Notes: generated by a model from the letters alone, not told the origin. A stretch of 10,458 nt of DNA from JBHHYN01 sp046757565 (GCA_046757565.1 JBHHYN010000103.1:1-10458); one strand, 5' to 3'. Shown: positions 1-6,816, numbered from the stretch's first letter. Numbers and translations are program-made.

Positions 1-16
1 AAACGGTCACGCCTCA

Positions 17-55
17 CCCCAAAGCAGGTGCGCTACCAGGCTGCGCTATGCCCCG
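17..55 (-). pseudogene. tRNA-Pro(UGG) 5'-half fragment, left copy
   Basis: Read on the minus strand from 55 to 17, this stretch fits the first 39 nucleotides of a tRNA-Pro. It has a CGGGGCA acceptor strand, TA linker, D stem GCGC/GCGC around a loop AGCCTGGTA, anticodon-stem strand CCTGC and loop TTTGGGG with a UGG anticodon. The 3' anticodon strand should be GCAGG but reads TGAGG, which breaks two of the five pairs. No T arm or TGCCCCG acceptor complement follows before the window edge. The identical divergence in both copies shows that the truncation is part of the repeat. It is unlikely to give a working tRNA. Confidence 0.65.
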
Positions 56-151
56 AAATTTCTCTGCTCAACTAAACGACAAAAATCCTTAGATGTCTGC
101 TTTGCTCGCAGTCTGTTTCTAGGCTCGGCTCCTGCCTCGCCAAGAAACCCG

Positions 152-207
152 GCTGAGTACCTCCTGTACTCAGCGTTCGACGCGCTGCGTTTACCCACCG
201 GGTAAAC
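152..207. repeat. Cluster of three hairpins inside the repeat unit
   Basis: There are three consecutive inverted repeats. GCTGAGTAC at 152-160 pairs perfectly with GTACTCAGC at 166-174 (loop of 5). CAGCG at 171-175 pairs with CGCTG at 183-187, partly overlapping the first. GTTTACCC at 189-196 pairs perfectly with GGGTAAAC at 200-207 (loop of 3). No run of T follows on either strand, so these are not ordinary intrinsic terminators. They may fold in RNA or mark a palindromic mobile repeat. Confidence 0.7.
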
Positions 208-219
208 GGTCACGCCTCA

Positions 220-258
220 CCCCAAAGCAGGTGCGCTACCAGGCTGCGCTATGCCCCG
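220..258 (-). pseudogene. tRNA-Pro(UGG) 5'-half fragment, right copy
   Basis: This is identical to the fragment at 17-55. It reads on the minus strand from 258 and matches the tRNA-Pro acceptor 5' strand, D arm and anticodon loop. After the anticodon loop the sequence departs from tRNA and enters the hairpin-rich spacer. A short GCG-TCGAA-CGC element (183-173 on the minus strand) loosely recalls a T arm, but no complement of the acceptor strand follows. The fragment begins 95 bp downstream of the cysS stop in the same orientation, and I see no terminator between them, so cysS transcripts may run into it. Confidence 0.65.
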
Positions 259-353
259 GATATTATCGACTGTTCGCAGGGGATGCGATGATACGCGTGG
301 GGGTGTAAAGGGTCAATTTCAGGTCGGGGAAAAGTGAAGCAATCAGCCCTCTA

Positions 354-1745
354 TCAAGTACGGCGCCAGGTGGTGCCCTGTGCCGTATCCTCCAGGATAA
401 TACCTTGATCTAACAGCATTTCCCGGATTTCATCGGCCTTTTTATACAGTTTTTGCTGTTTTGCCTCGGTGCGTTGCCGGATCAGGGCATCCACCTGCTC
501 ATTAGAGACAGTTACCTCAGTATTAGGGCTGCCAGAGCGTAGATATTCCTCGGCGGGCGCCTGCAGGAGTCCCAGCGTATCGCCCAGTTGCCGCAGGGTA
601 GTGATGAGTGTACTGACTTTGGCGGAATGTTTGTCTTCAAAACGGTTAATCGCGTGGGCAAGTTCATGCAATACCGCCACGGCCTTCGGTGTATTGAAAT
701 CATCGTCCATGGCGGTACGAAATTTCTCCAGATAGGTTTCCTCGATGCGTCCATCAGCAGAAGTGTCAACATCCCGAAGGGCCAAATATAATCGATCGAG
801 CGCGGCCTTGGCTTCATCCAGGTGTGTGTCGGAATAGTTCAAGGGACTGCGGTAGTGGCTGGACAAGATGAAAAAGCGCACGACTTCGGGTGGATATTTT
901 TTTAACACCTCACGCACCGTAAAAAAATTACCCGATGATTTGGACATTTTTTCATCGTCAACCCTGACGAAACCGTTATGCATCCATACATTGACAAAGG
1001 TCTTACCACTGGCGCCACATGACTGGGCAATTTCATTTTCGTGATGGGGAAACTGCAGGTCCTGACCCCCGCCATGGATATCAAAGTACTCACCGAGGCA
1101 GTGCGTTGACATGGCGGAACATTCGATGTGCCAGCCAGGGCGGCCTGGCCCCCAGTCTGATTCCCAACTGGGTTCGCCATCTTTCGCTGCCTTCCACAGG
1201 ACAAAGTCAAGGGGGTCATCCTTGGCCTCCTGCACATCCACACGCGCCCCGGCCCGTAATTCATCGGGGTTCTTACCGGATAATTTTCCGTAATCCGGGT
1301 AGGAACTGACATCGAAATAAACGTCTCCATTGTCACCCACATAAGCGAAACCGTTTTTTAACAACCGGCCTATCATGGCAGTGACCTGGCTGATATGCCC
1401 GGTCGCCCGGGGTTCCTGATCGGGGGGTAACACCTCAAGCGCCTCTGCATCTTCATTCATGGCGGTGATAAATCGATCGGTCAGCGCCTGGATCGATTCA
1501 CCATTTTCGCGTGCGCGAGTGATAATTTTGTCATCAATATCAGTGATATTACGCGCATACGTGACATCGTAACCACGTGATCGCAGATAGCGCGTGACCA
1601 TGTCAAATACAACCATAACCCGGGCGTGACCCAGATGGCAATAATCATAAACCGTCATGCCACAGACGTAGATGCGGACCTTGCCTGCTTCGATCGGTTG
1701 GAATTCCTCCTTGTTACCAGTGAGTGTATTATAGATCTTTAACAT
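354..1745 (-). CDS. cysS: Cysteinyl-tRNA synthetase
   Basis: This class I aminoacyl-tRNA synthetase charges tRNA-Cys with cysteine in the cytoplasm using ATP. The 463-residue product is close to the E. coli enzyme in length and aligns with it end to end from memory. The HIGH-type signature CHLGHA lies at 36-41 and the KMSKS loop at 266-270. The zinc ligands that give cysteine specificity are Cys28, Cys209, His234 and Glu238. The C-terminal DALIRQR...GTTWRRT region is the usual anticodon-binding tail. I chose the ATG at 1745, giving MLKIYNTL, which matches the conserved family start. An in-frame TTG one codon upstream is unlikely to be used. An AGGA lies about 13 bases upstream of the ATG. The gene diverges from ppiB across 155 bp. 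Confidence 0.97.
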   Translation of the reverse strand: MLKIYNTLTGNKEEFQPIEAGKVRIYVCGMTVYDYCHLGHARVMVVFDMVTRYLRSRGYDVTYARNITDIDDKIITRARENGESIQALTDRFITAMNEDAEALEVLPPDQEPRATGHISQVTAMIGRLLKNGFAYVGDNGDVYFDVSSYPDYGKLSGKNPDELRAGARVDVQEAKDDPLDFVLWKAAKDGEPSWESDWGPGRPGWHIECSAMSTHCLGEYFDIHGGGQDLQFPHHENEIAQSCGASGKTFVNVWMHNGFVRVDDEKMSKSSGNFFTVREVLKKYPPEVVRFFILSSHYRSPLNYSDTHLDEAKAALDRLYLALRDVDTSADGRIEETYLEKFRTAMDDDFNTPKAVAVLHELAHAINRFEDKHSAKVSTLITTLRQLGDTLGLLQAPAEEYLRSGSPNTEVTVSNEQVDALIRQRTEAKQQKLYKKADEIREMLLDQGIILEDTAQGTTWRRT

Positions 1746-1900
1746 CAATATCCGTTTATCCTGCTATGGAATAGAGCGCGCATGGTATCAAAAGAAACCG
1801 TCACTGAGAAAATTAAATTGGTGGTTTCCTTTATGTGGCGAAGCGATGGATTTATCATATATAAGGAGCATGATTATGACCATGTAACAGGAGACCTCTT
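1746..1900. promoter_or_regulatory. Divergent cysS / ppiB intergenic region
   Basis: These 155 bp must carry the promoters of both divergent genes unless they lie inside the coding regions. The plus-strand side is AT-rich near 1851-1864 (TATCAT/ATATATAAG), a possible -10 for ppiB without a good -35. On the minus strand a TTGATA lies upstream of cysS, but no well-spaced -10 follows. The region also contains a tiny ORF with its own ribosome binding site just before ppiB, listed separately. Confidence 0.4.
1876..1887 (+). other. Possible 3- to 5-codon minigene upstream of ppiB
   Basis: A Shine-Dalgarno-like AAGGAG at 1863-1868 is followed, seven bases on, by ATG ACC ATG TAA (1876-1887). An ATG six bases earlier (1870) would give MIMTM but sits only one base from the AAGGAG. 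The TAA is one base away from the AGGAG (1889-1893) that serves ppiB. If translated, it would place a terminating ribosome on the ppiB start site and could couple or tune its translation. It could equally be chance in a short leader. Confidence 0.25.
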
Positions 1901-2401
1901 ATGAAAATCCGATTAACAACGAGCCTGGGTGAGATATTGCTTGAACTGGACCGGGATAAGGCCCCACTGACCGTGGAAAACTTTGTTGCTTACGTGGAAA
2001 GTGGCCATTATGAGGGAACTATTTTTCATCGCGTAATAGATCATTTTATGATCCAGGGAGGCGGACTGGACAGCGAGATGGTAACCCGGTCAACCAACGC
2101 TCCCATCAGGAATGAAGCCAACAACGGCTTGAGTAATGTACTGGGCAGCATCGCCATGGCAAGGACTGGCGATCCGCATTCCGCCAGCGCCCAATTCTTC
2201 ATCAATACCAGTGATAATTCTTTCCTGGACTTCCGCGCAGAGACAGAGGACGGCTGGGGCTACTGTGTGTTCGGCAAAGTAGTGGAGGGTATGGACACGG
2301 TTGAAAAAATCGAGGAAACGCCAACAACCAGACGCAACAGCTATCAGGATGTCCCGGAGCAGGTCATTCTCATAGAAAAAGCAACAGTCGTGGATGGATA
2401 A
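1901..2401 (+). CDS. ppiB: Cyclophilin-type peptidyl-prolyl cis-trans isomerase B
   Basis: The product is a cytoplasmic cyclophilin that speeds cis-trans isomerisation of Xaa-Pro bonds during protein folding. Its 166 residues match the single-domain bacterial PpiB form, with no signal peptide or extra domains. Family landmarks are FHRVI at 42-46 (catalytic Arg44), FMIQGGG at 49-55, NEANNGL at 71-77, MART at 86-89, AQFFINTSDN at 97-106 and the WGYCVFGKV segment at 119-127. The ATG start has a good AGGAG at 1889-1893 with seven bases of spacing. lpxH follows after 53 bp, and the ppiB-lpxH pair opposite cysS matches the E. coli neighbourhood. Confidence 0.95.
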   Translation: MKIRLTTSLGEILLELDRDKAPLTVENFVAYVESGHYEGTIFHRVIDHFMIQGGGLDSEMVTRSTNAPIRNEANNGLSNVLGSIAMARTGDPHSASAQFFINTSDNSFLDFRAETEDGWGYCVFGKVVEGMDTVEKIEETPTTRRNSYQDVPEQVILIEKATVVDG

Positions 2402-2454
2402 GAACTTGATCTGATTTTTTATCTCTATATCTCTCCAGCTTATTAATATCCTGC

Positions 2455-3195
2455 GTGGACACACTTTTTATTTCCGATATCCATTTAAGCGAAGACCGTC
2501 CTGAAAAATTCGTGTTGTTTCAAAACCTGTTACGCGGTCCGGCACGGCAGGCGGCGGCCTTGTATATACTGGGAGACCTGTATGAAAATTTCTGGCTGGG
2601 AAACGATGATCACACCTCAACGAGTCAACGGGTAATCCCGGAACTGGCCGCTTTTACTCGATCCGGGGCAAAACTGTTTCTGATACGGGGAAACCGTGAA
2701 CTGATGCTGGACAAGGGGATCGAAACAATGACCGGCTGCACCCTGTTGCCCGATATGTCGGTTATCGAACTGGAAGGAGAAAGAGTGCTCATTGCACATG
2801 GGGATGTCCTGTGCACGCGGGACGTGAAATACCAGATCTATCGTCGCTTTATGGAACTGGGTTTTATCAGAAAACTGTTCCTGGATTTTCCCTATCCCCT
2901 GCGTCTCTTGATAGCCCGCGGGCTTAGTCCCGTGATACGAAAATCATCCAGCAAAAAACCACCCGGGATAATCGATGTCGATCAGGATGCAGTGATACAG
3001 ACCATGCGGGAACATGGGGTACTAAAACTCATTCACGGCCATACGCACCGGCCGGGCATACATGAATTCAAACTGGGTAATCAACCGGCACGGCGTATCG
3101 TCCTGGGTGACTGGTATCAGCAGGATACCGTGCTTGTTTGCGCTGGCGGCGAGAAAAAACTAATGCGGGTGCAGGAATATCTTGATACCCGGTAA
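2455..3195 (+). CDS. lpxH: UDP-2,3-diacylglucosamine diphosphatase
   Basis: LpxH hydrolyses UDP-2,3-diacylglucosamine to lipid X and UMP, the fourth step of lipid A synthesis, at the inner face of the cytoplasmic membrane. The 246-residue protein has the calcineurin-like metallophosphoesterase ligands in order: Asp8 and His10 (ISDIHL), Asp41 (LGDLYENFW), Asn80 (RGNREL), His115 (AHGDVLCTRD), and His196 and His198 (HGHTHRPG). The Arg81 after Asn80 is conserved, but the usual following Asp is Glu82. I use the GTG at 2455 because it yields the conserved MxTLFISDIHL start. The nearest in-frame stop upstream is at 2407-2409, no ATG intervenes, and no clear Shine-Dalgarno sequence is visible. It converges with ampE across 64 bp, which contain only weak dyads. 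Confidence 0.95.
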   Translation: MDTLFISDIHLSEDRPEKFVLFQNLLRGPARQAAALYILGDLYENFWLGNDDHTSTSQRVIPELAAFTRSGAKLFLIRGNRELMLDKGIETMTGCTLLPDMSVIELEGERVLIAHGDVLCTRDVKYQIYRRFMELGFIRKLFLDFPYPLRLLIARGLSPVIRKSSSKKPPGIIDVDQDAVIQTMREHGVLKLIHGHTHRPGIHEFKLGNQPARRIVLGDWYQQDTVLVCAGGEKKLMRVQEYLDTR

Positions 3196-3259
3196 CTGCC
3201 GCCCCCTCACCCGCTTGCACTTCGTCACTTCGGGAAGCGCTGACTTAATCAGAGTTACC

Positions 3260-4129
3260 TCAGGCTAACCATCCTCCCAGGGTCATAATCCCCAGGGCTG
3301 TCAGCCATACGATCAGTGTACGGTTAACCAGCGCCTGAGCTTCCCGGATACATTCTATATAGGTATTGCTCATCCCTTCTACACCGGCATCCGGGTCGGA
3401 TGTCTGAAATTGAATGGCACACAAGCCACTCGTGGCAATGATCTCTTCGCTGCAATCAAGGGTGTAACCATCGACTTCCCGCCATCCCTCCAGGGCATCG
3501 ACGAGACTGCCGCCCAGGGCATAGCCCAGTGCCTGCAGGCGTGCGGACGGCCACATCAACAGACTGTGCAGGTCGCGAATAGCGTCAGCGTAACCGCCAT
3601 GAATCTCATTGAATTTATACTTCATTCTGACCACCAGGCAATACAACATAGCGCCCGTCATGCCCAGGACAATGAACCAGAATATAATACCGAAGATGTG
3701 TTCATGCGCCCGGATTAATATCGATTTAATAACAGTCACTTTCCCCTCTTCATCAGCCGGACTGACACAGGTCAGGCGCTCCTCAATTTCCCGTATTTCT
3801 GTATCGTTATCACCTTCAAGCGCCGCCACATAACGGTTGATGAGATTGTTCAATTCCGGACCAAGGCTGTAGACAAAGATAAAAACAGTCAGGAAGAAGG
3901 TAATCACGACAGAAATCCGTCCCAGCCCGGAAGCGATAAGCATCAATACAAGCAGGGGGCCGGCCAGTGTCAGCAGGACACCGGCCGGCCCGGGCCAGAT
4001 CGAATAGTGACTACAGCGCAGTTCCAACCACTCACTGTACTGATCGAACCAGGTAAAATTCCTTATTCGGTCCAGGGCTCCGAGGAAATATTCCAGGGCC
4101 AGGCCAATAAGGATACTCAATAAGGTCAT
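3260..4129 (-). CDS. ampE: AmpE-like inner-membrane signalling protein
   Basis: AmpE is a polytopic inner-membrane protein encoded after ampD and linked to sensing or modulation of beta-lactamase induction and muropeptide recycling. Its biochemical role is not settled. The 289-residue product is near the usual length of about 284. Hydrophobic segments lie near 2-18, 48-68, 72-90, 146-166 and 270-288. Family-like stretches are YSLGPELN at 87-94, AHEHIFGIIFWFIVLG at 141-156 and MWPSARLQALGYALGG at 192-207. The reading frame is open further upstream, overlapping ampD. I start at the ATG at 4129 because it gives the family-like MTLLSILIGL beginning and has an AGGAGA at 4141-4146. It lies 64 bp after ampD, probably in one transcript. 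Confidence 0.88.
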   Translation of the reverse strand: MTLLSILIGLALEYFLGALDRIRNFTWFDQYSEWLELRCSHYSIWPGPAGVLLTLAGPLLVLMLIASGLGRISVVITFFLTVFIFVYSLGPELNNLINRYVAALEGDNDTEIREIEERLTCVSPADEEGKVTVIKSILIRAHEHIFGIIFWFIVLGMTGAMLYCLVVRMKYKFNEIHGGYADAIRDLHSLLMWPSARLQALGYALGGSLVDALEGWREVDGYTLDCSEEIIATSGLCAIQFQTSDPDAGVEGMSNTYIECIREAQALVNRTLIVWLTALGIMTLGGWLA

Positions 4130-4193
4130 GCTGCGCGCCCTCTCCTGTTCCTGTGCGGGTATCTCTATTCTAGCAACAGGCGGTAAGCAGTGA

Positions 4194-4757
4194 TTATCTT
4201 TTTTCCATAAGGGAAAAAAAATAGTTCCAGTCGAATGCCGGTCCGGGATCGGTTTTCCTGCCCGGGGAGATAGCGGAGTGAGCGACAATGCGTTGCTCGG
4301 TAATCTGCGGCCAATTTGCAATAAGCAGCTTCGTCACATCCACAGCGGCTTCATACTGGCACTGTTCGTAGGCTTCTTCATCACTGCCCTCAAGTTCAAC
4401 TCCGATCGAATAATCGTTACACGCCTGCCTGCCCTGAAAGGCAGATTCGCCGGCGTGCCAGGCCCGCCTGTCAAACGGTACATATTGGGTAATGAGCCCC
4501 TTTCTATCAATGAGCAGATGTGAAGACACCCGCAGGGTGGAGATCCCGGAAAAATAGGGATGTGCCCCCGTCTCCAGGGAATTGGTAAACAACTGATCGA
4601 TATGGGGGCCGCCGTAACGGCCTGGAGGCAGGCTGATTCCGTGAATGACCACCAGATCAATCACAGCGCCCGCCGGACGTTCATCGCAATTGGGTGAAGG
4701 CACACACCTGACTTCCACAAGCCACTGTTTATCCCTGTCGAGACGAAGTGTCGTCAT
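4194..4757 (-). CDS. ampD: 1,6-anhydro-N-acetylmuramyl-L-alanine amidase
   Basis: AmpD is a cytoplasmic zinc amidase that removes the peptide from 1,6-anhydroMurNAc muropeptides during wall recycling. It thereby keeps AmpR-type beta-lactamase regulators uninduced where these exist. The protein is 187 residues from the ATG at 4757. An in-frame TTG at 4769 would add four residues. The zinc ligands expected from the Citrobacter/E. coli enzyme are His39 (VIHGISLPPG), His160 and Asp170 (AHSAISPGRKTDPGP). The catalytic Glu121 (GVELEG) and Lys168 are present. HPYFSGISTLRVSSH and QYVPFDRRAWHAG are strong family blocks. There is no signal peptide, as expected. ampE follows downstream. The EgtC-like gene diverges 83 bp away. 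Confidence 0.96.
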   Translation of the reverse strand: MTTLRLDRDKQWLVEVRCVPSPNCDERPAGAVIDLVVIHGISLPPGRYGGPHIDQLFTNSLETGAHPYFSGISTLRVSSHLLIDRKGLITQYVPFDRRAWHAGESAFQGRQACNDYSIGVELEGSDEEAYEQCQYEAAVDVTKLLIANWPQITEQRIVAHSAISPGRKTDPGPAFDWNYFFSLMEKR

Positions 4758-4840
4758 TGCTTGAACCAAGTTGCTCTATTGCTACATGCTATCGGCATGA
4801 TAGGCTACGATACATCAGGTAATCAGGATATCGAAATCAA
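4758..4840. promoter_or_regulatory. Divergent ampD / egtC intergenic region
   Basis: This 83-bp gap separates two divergent starts and probably contains both promoters. An imperfect dyad, CATGC-TATCG-GCATG at 4785-4799, is extended by GCTAT/ATAGG outer arms. A direct repeat ATCAGG occurs twice just before egtC. I could not place a -35/-10 pair with good spacing on either strand, so the regulatory role is inferred from position only. Confidence 0.35.
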
Positions 4841-5620
4841 ATGTGCCGGTTAGCTGCCTACATCGGGCCGGAATTGCTGTTATCGCGGCTATTGGAGGAA
4901 CCACCCCATAGCCTGATACAACAATCCTGGGCCCCGGAAGAGATGAATGAAGCGAGACTGAATGCTGATGGCTTCGGTTTCGGTTGGACTACCCGGAACC
5001 ATCAGGCACTGAGATACACCAGTATCCTCCCCATCTGGTCGGACACCAACCTCACCGCTTTGGGGCAGTCGTTAAAGAGCAGTGTCTGGTTGGCCAATGT
5101 GCGAAGCGCCACGCCGGGTCAGGACCTCGGCCGAATGAATACGCAACCCTTTATTTACAGCGGTTTCATGTTTCTGCACAACGGTTATCTGCAGGGGTTC
5201 GATACCGATATCAAACGCCGCTTTCATGAGCGCCTGTCGGCCGAGGTGCAGACCGGGATTCAGGGGAATACGGATTCTGAATTCCTGTTTGCACTGTTCC
5301 GGCAATGCATGAATGAAGGTCCCGCTGATACGGGGAATGGATTGATAAAAGCCCTGGAATCATTGACCGACCTGCTCGACGGGACGGTGGCGTTGTTGAA
5401 CATCGTCCTCTATGATGGCAAAAATCTGCTGGCATGCCGCTATGCCATGAACGGCGGTGAGTGCCCGTCCCTGTACTATACCTGGAACCATCCACACTTC
5501 CCGAAGGCCACCCTCGTTGCCTCAGAGCCTTTCTCGATGCCGGAGTGCTGGAGGGAAGTGGACAAACATTGCATACTGGTTTTTGCACAGGATGCGCCAT
5601 GCCGATCACTGAAGCTATGA
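4841..5620 (+). CDS. egtC: EgtC-like class II glutamine amidotransferase-fold hydrolase
   Basis: EgtC removes the gamma-glutamyl group from the hercynyl-gamma-glutamylcysteine sulfoxide made by EgtB in ergothioneine synthesis. The 259-residue product is an Ntn-type hydrolase in which Cys2, exposed after Met removal, would be the nucleophile. The sequence starts MCRLAAYIGP, with NADGFGFGW at 41-49, LANVRSATPG at 84-93, FLHNG at 111-115 and GNTDSE at 142-147. PPHSLIQQSWAP at 21-32 and the WSDTNLTAL stretch at 66-74 are typical of EgtC rather than of GlmS or PurF. The start is fixed by the catalytic Cys. Its Shine-Dalgarno sequence is weak (AGGAT about 12 bases upstream). The stop lies inside the start region of the EgtB-like gene, so the two are almost certainly co-transcribed. 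A related glutamine amidotransferase of another pathway is less likely. Confidence 0.88.
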   Translation: MCRLAAYIGPELLLSRLLEEPPHSLIQQSWAPEEMNEARLNADGFGFGWTTRNHQALRYTSILPIWSDTNLTALGQSLKSSVWLANVRSATPGQDLGRMNTQPFIYSGFMFLHNGYLQGFDTDIKRRFHERLSAEVQTGIQGNTDSEFLFALFRQCMNEGPADTGNGLIKALESLTDLLDGTVALLNIVLYDGKNLLACRYAMNGGECPSLYYTWNHPHFPKATLVASEPFSMPECWREVDKHCILVFAQDAPCRSLKL

Positions 5621-6774
5621 ATACCGGCAAATGGCGCAATCGATTCTACACACTTCAGGACCTGCTGTTGAAAACCGTGAGGCAGGCCGCTCATCCTGAC
5701 TATAAATTGCAATTTCATCCGGATCTGAGCCCCATGGGCTGGCACCTGGGGCACTCTGTCTTTACGGAAACCTACTGGATCCGGGAAATCGTCATGCGCA
5801 ATGATGAAATAAGCTCCGGTTTGAAGGACCTGTACACCCCGGAACAATCACCCAAGTCACAGCGCGGTGACGCCCTCCCCCCCCATCACGAATTATGCAA
5901 CTGGGCAGAACTGATGCAGCGGGAAAACAGGGAACTGCTGGAAAGGCATATCCAGCACCATGCGGACCATGAACTCATGCAAAATAACTATCTGTGGAAT
6001 TTTCTGTCCCAACATTACGCCCAGCACTACGAGACCGCTACGCTGATCCGTTTGCAACGGGCGTTGCAGCAGTCACGAGATTTCATCGTCGCCAACCCTT
6101 TGCAATCCAGCATGCCAGAGCGAAACACCGTCAAGATAGTCAGCGGTAAATATTGTATCGGCGCCAGCGGGACATGCGCCCCATACGATAACGAATATCC
6201 GGATTTTTCAGCTCCCCTAGATGAATTCCATATCGCATTAACGCCTGTTTCCAATGCAGAATACCTGGCTTTTATGGAGACCGGTGGTTATGACAGCAGC
6301 GATTACTGGGACGATGCAGGCTGGGACTGGCGTCTGCAGGAGGCTGCCGTTTATCCCGATCACTGGCGCCAGGATCCGGAAGGCCACTACTATGGCCACG
6401 ATGCCGGAGGTCCCTGTCAACTGGACCCGGATTCGCCGGTACATGGCGTTAATCATTACGAGGCCTCTGCGTTTGCCCGTTGGGCCGGTGCCAGATTGCC
6501 CCATGAATATGAATGGGAAGCTGCAAACCTCACGGGCGCTTTGCAGGCGTGTGGCCAGGTATGGGAATGGTGCGCCAACACCTTTCATCCCTATGAGGGG
6601 TTCAGGGCCTTTCCATATAGCGGTTATTCAATTCCCTACTTCGATGGAAAGCATTACAGCCTGCGCGGTGGCGGAGCTTATACACAGGAGGTAATCAAAC
6701 GCCCTACCTTCCGGAATTATTACCAGGCGGACAAACGGCATATATATGCCGGCATTAGGCTGGTTTACGATTAA
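5599..6774 (+). CDS. egtB: EgtB-like non-haem iron sulfoxide synthase (DinB_2 plus FGE-sulfatase domains)
   Basis: EgtB-type enzymes use Fe(II) and O2 to join a cysteine-containing thiol to the imidazole of hercynine as a sulfoxide. The N-terminal DinB-like domain has SPMGWHLGH at 44-52 and the HxxxHxE iron motif HYAQHYE at 139-145, so the three-His site looks intact. The C-terminal FGE-sulfatase-like domain contains TPVSNAEYLAF at 215-225, PVHGVNHYEASAFARWAG at 280-297, GQVWEW at 319-324 and RGGG at 356-359. At 391 residues it is shorter than the mycobacterial type. The ATG at 5599 has AGGA at 5589-5592 and overlaps egtC by 22 bp. The ATG at 5617 forms an ATGA overlap with the egtC stop and would give 385 residues. 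A SenA- or OvoA-type relative is possible from the fold, but the EgtC partner favours a gamma-glutamylcysteine substrate. A C8 tract lies at 5877-5884. Confidence 0.85.
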   Translation: MPITEAMNTGKWRNRFYTLQDLLLKTVRQAAHPDYKLQFHPDLSPMGWHLGHSVFTETYWIREIVMRNDEISSGLKDLYTPEQSPKSQRGDALPPHHELCNWAELMQRENRELLERHIQHHADHELMQNNYLWNFLSQHYAQHYETATLIRLQRALQQSRDFIVANPLQSSMPERNTVKIVSGKYCIGASGTCAPYDNEYPDFSAPLDEFHIALTPVSNAEYLAFMETGGYDSSDYWDDAGWDWRLQEAAVYPDHWRQDPEGHYYGHDAGGPCQLDPDSPVHGVNHYEASAFARWAGARLPHEYEWEAANLTGALQACGQVWEWCANTFHPYEGFRAFPYSGYSIPYFDGKHYSLRGGGAYTQEVIKRPTFRNYYQADKRHIYAGIRLVYD

Positions 6775-6816
6775 GCCGGGTAGTTCCCAACCAAGAACCA
6801 GCAATGTTATGACGTC

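Larger units (their letters stand above)
1..258. repeat. 203-bp-period repeat with two identical 55-bp ends
   Basis: Positions 1-55 and 204-258 are identical over 55 bp, and the period is 203 bp. The first copy starts exactly at the window edge, so the array may continue to the left. The right copy stops matching at 259. The 148 bp between the copies (56-203) contains no plausible gene, but it carries three adjacent inverted repeats at 152-174, 171-187 and 189-207. The last four bases of the right arm of the third hairpin (204-207) are the first four bases of the 55-bp repeat. The left copy therefore probably has the same hairpin outside the window, which is what a tandem array would give. 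On the minus strand each copy reads as the 5' half of a tRNA-Pro. The unit lies downstream of, and in the same orientation as, cysS. It could be a tRNA-derived dispersed repeat or a duplicated attachment-type site. Confidence 0.85.

Noticed and set aside
17..258. A functional tRNA-Pro gene
   Set aside because: Both copies lack the 3' anticodon strand, T arm and acceptor complement, so no complete cloverleaf can form within the window.
3196..3259. Bidirectional terminator between lpxH and ampE
   Set aside because: There are only short dyads (CTGA/TCAG, CTTC/GAAG) without T tracts. The support is too weak to call.
4130..4321. N-terminal extension of ampE by 64 residues overlapping ampD
   Set aside because: The extension overlaps the ampD 3' end in another frame and has no match to AmpE proteins. 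The internal ATG at 4129 has a ribosome binding site and gives the family-like start.
5461..5598. An upstream GTG start that would lengthen the EgtB-like protein to 437 residues
   Set aside because: This stretch lies wholly inside egtC. Its translation is not like an EgtB N-terminus, and the ATGs at 5599 and 5617 fit coupling better.
6775..6816. Terminator between egtB and the ankyrin gene
   Set aside because: GTTC and GAAC at 6783-6798 form only a four-base stem with no T tract.
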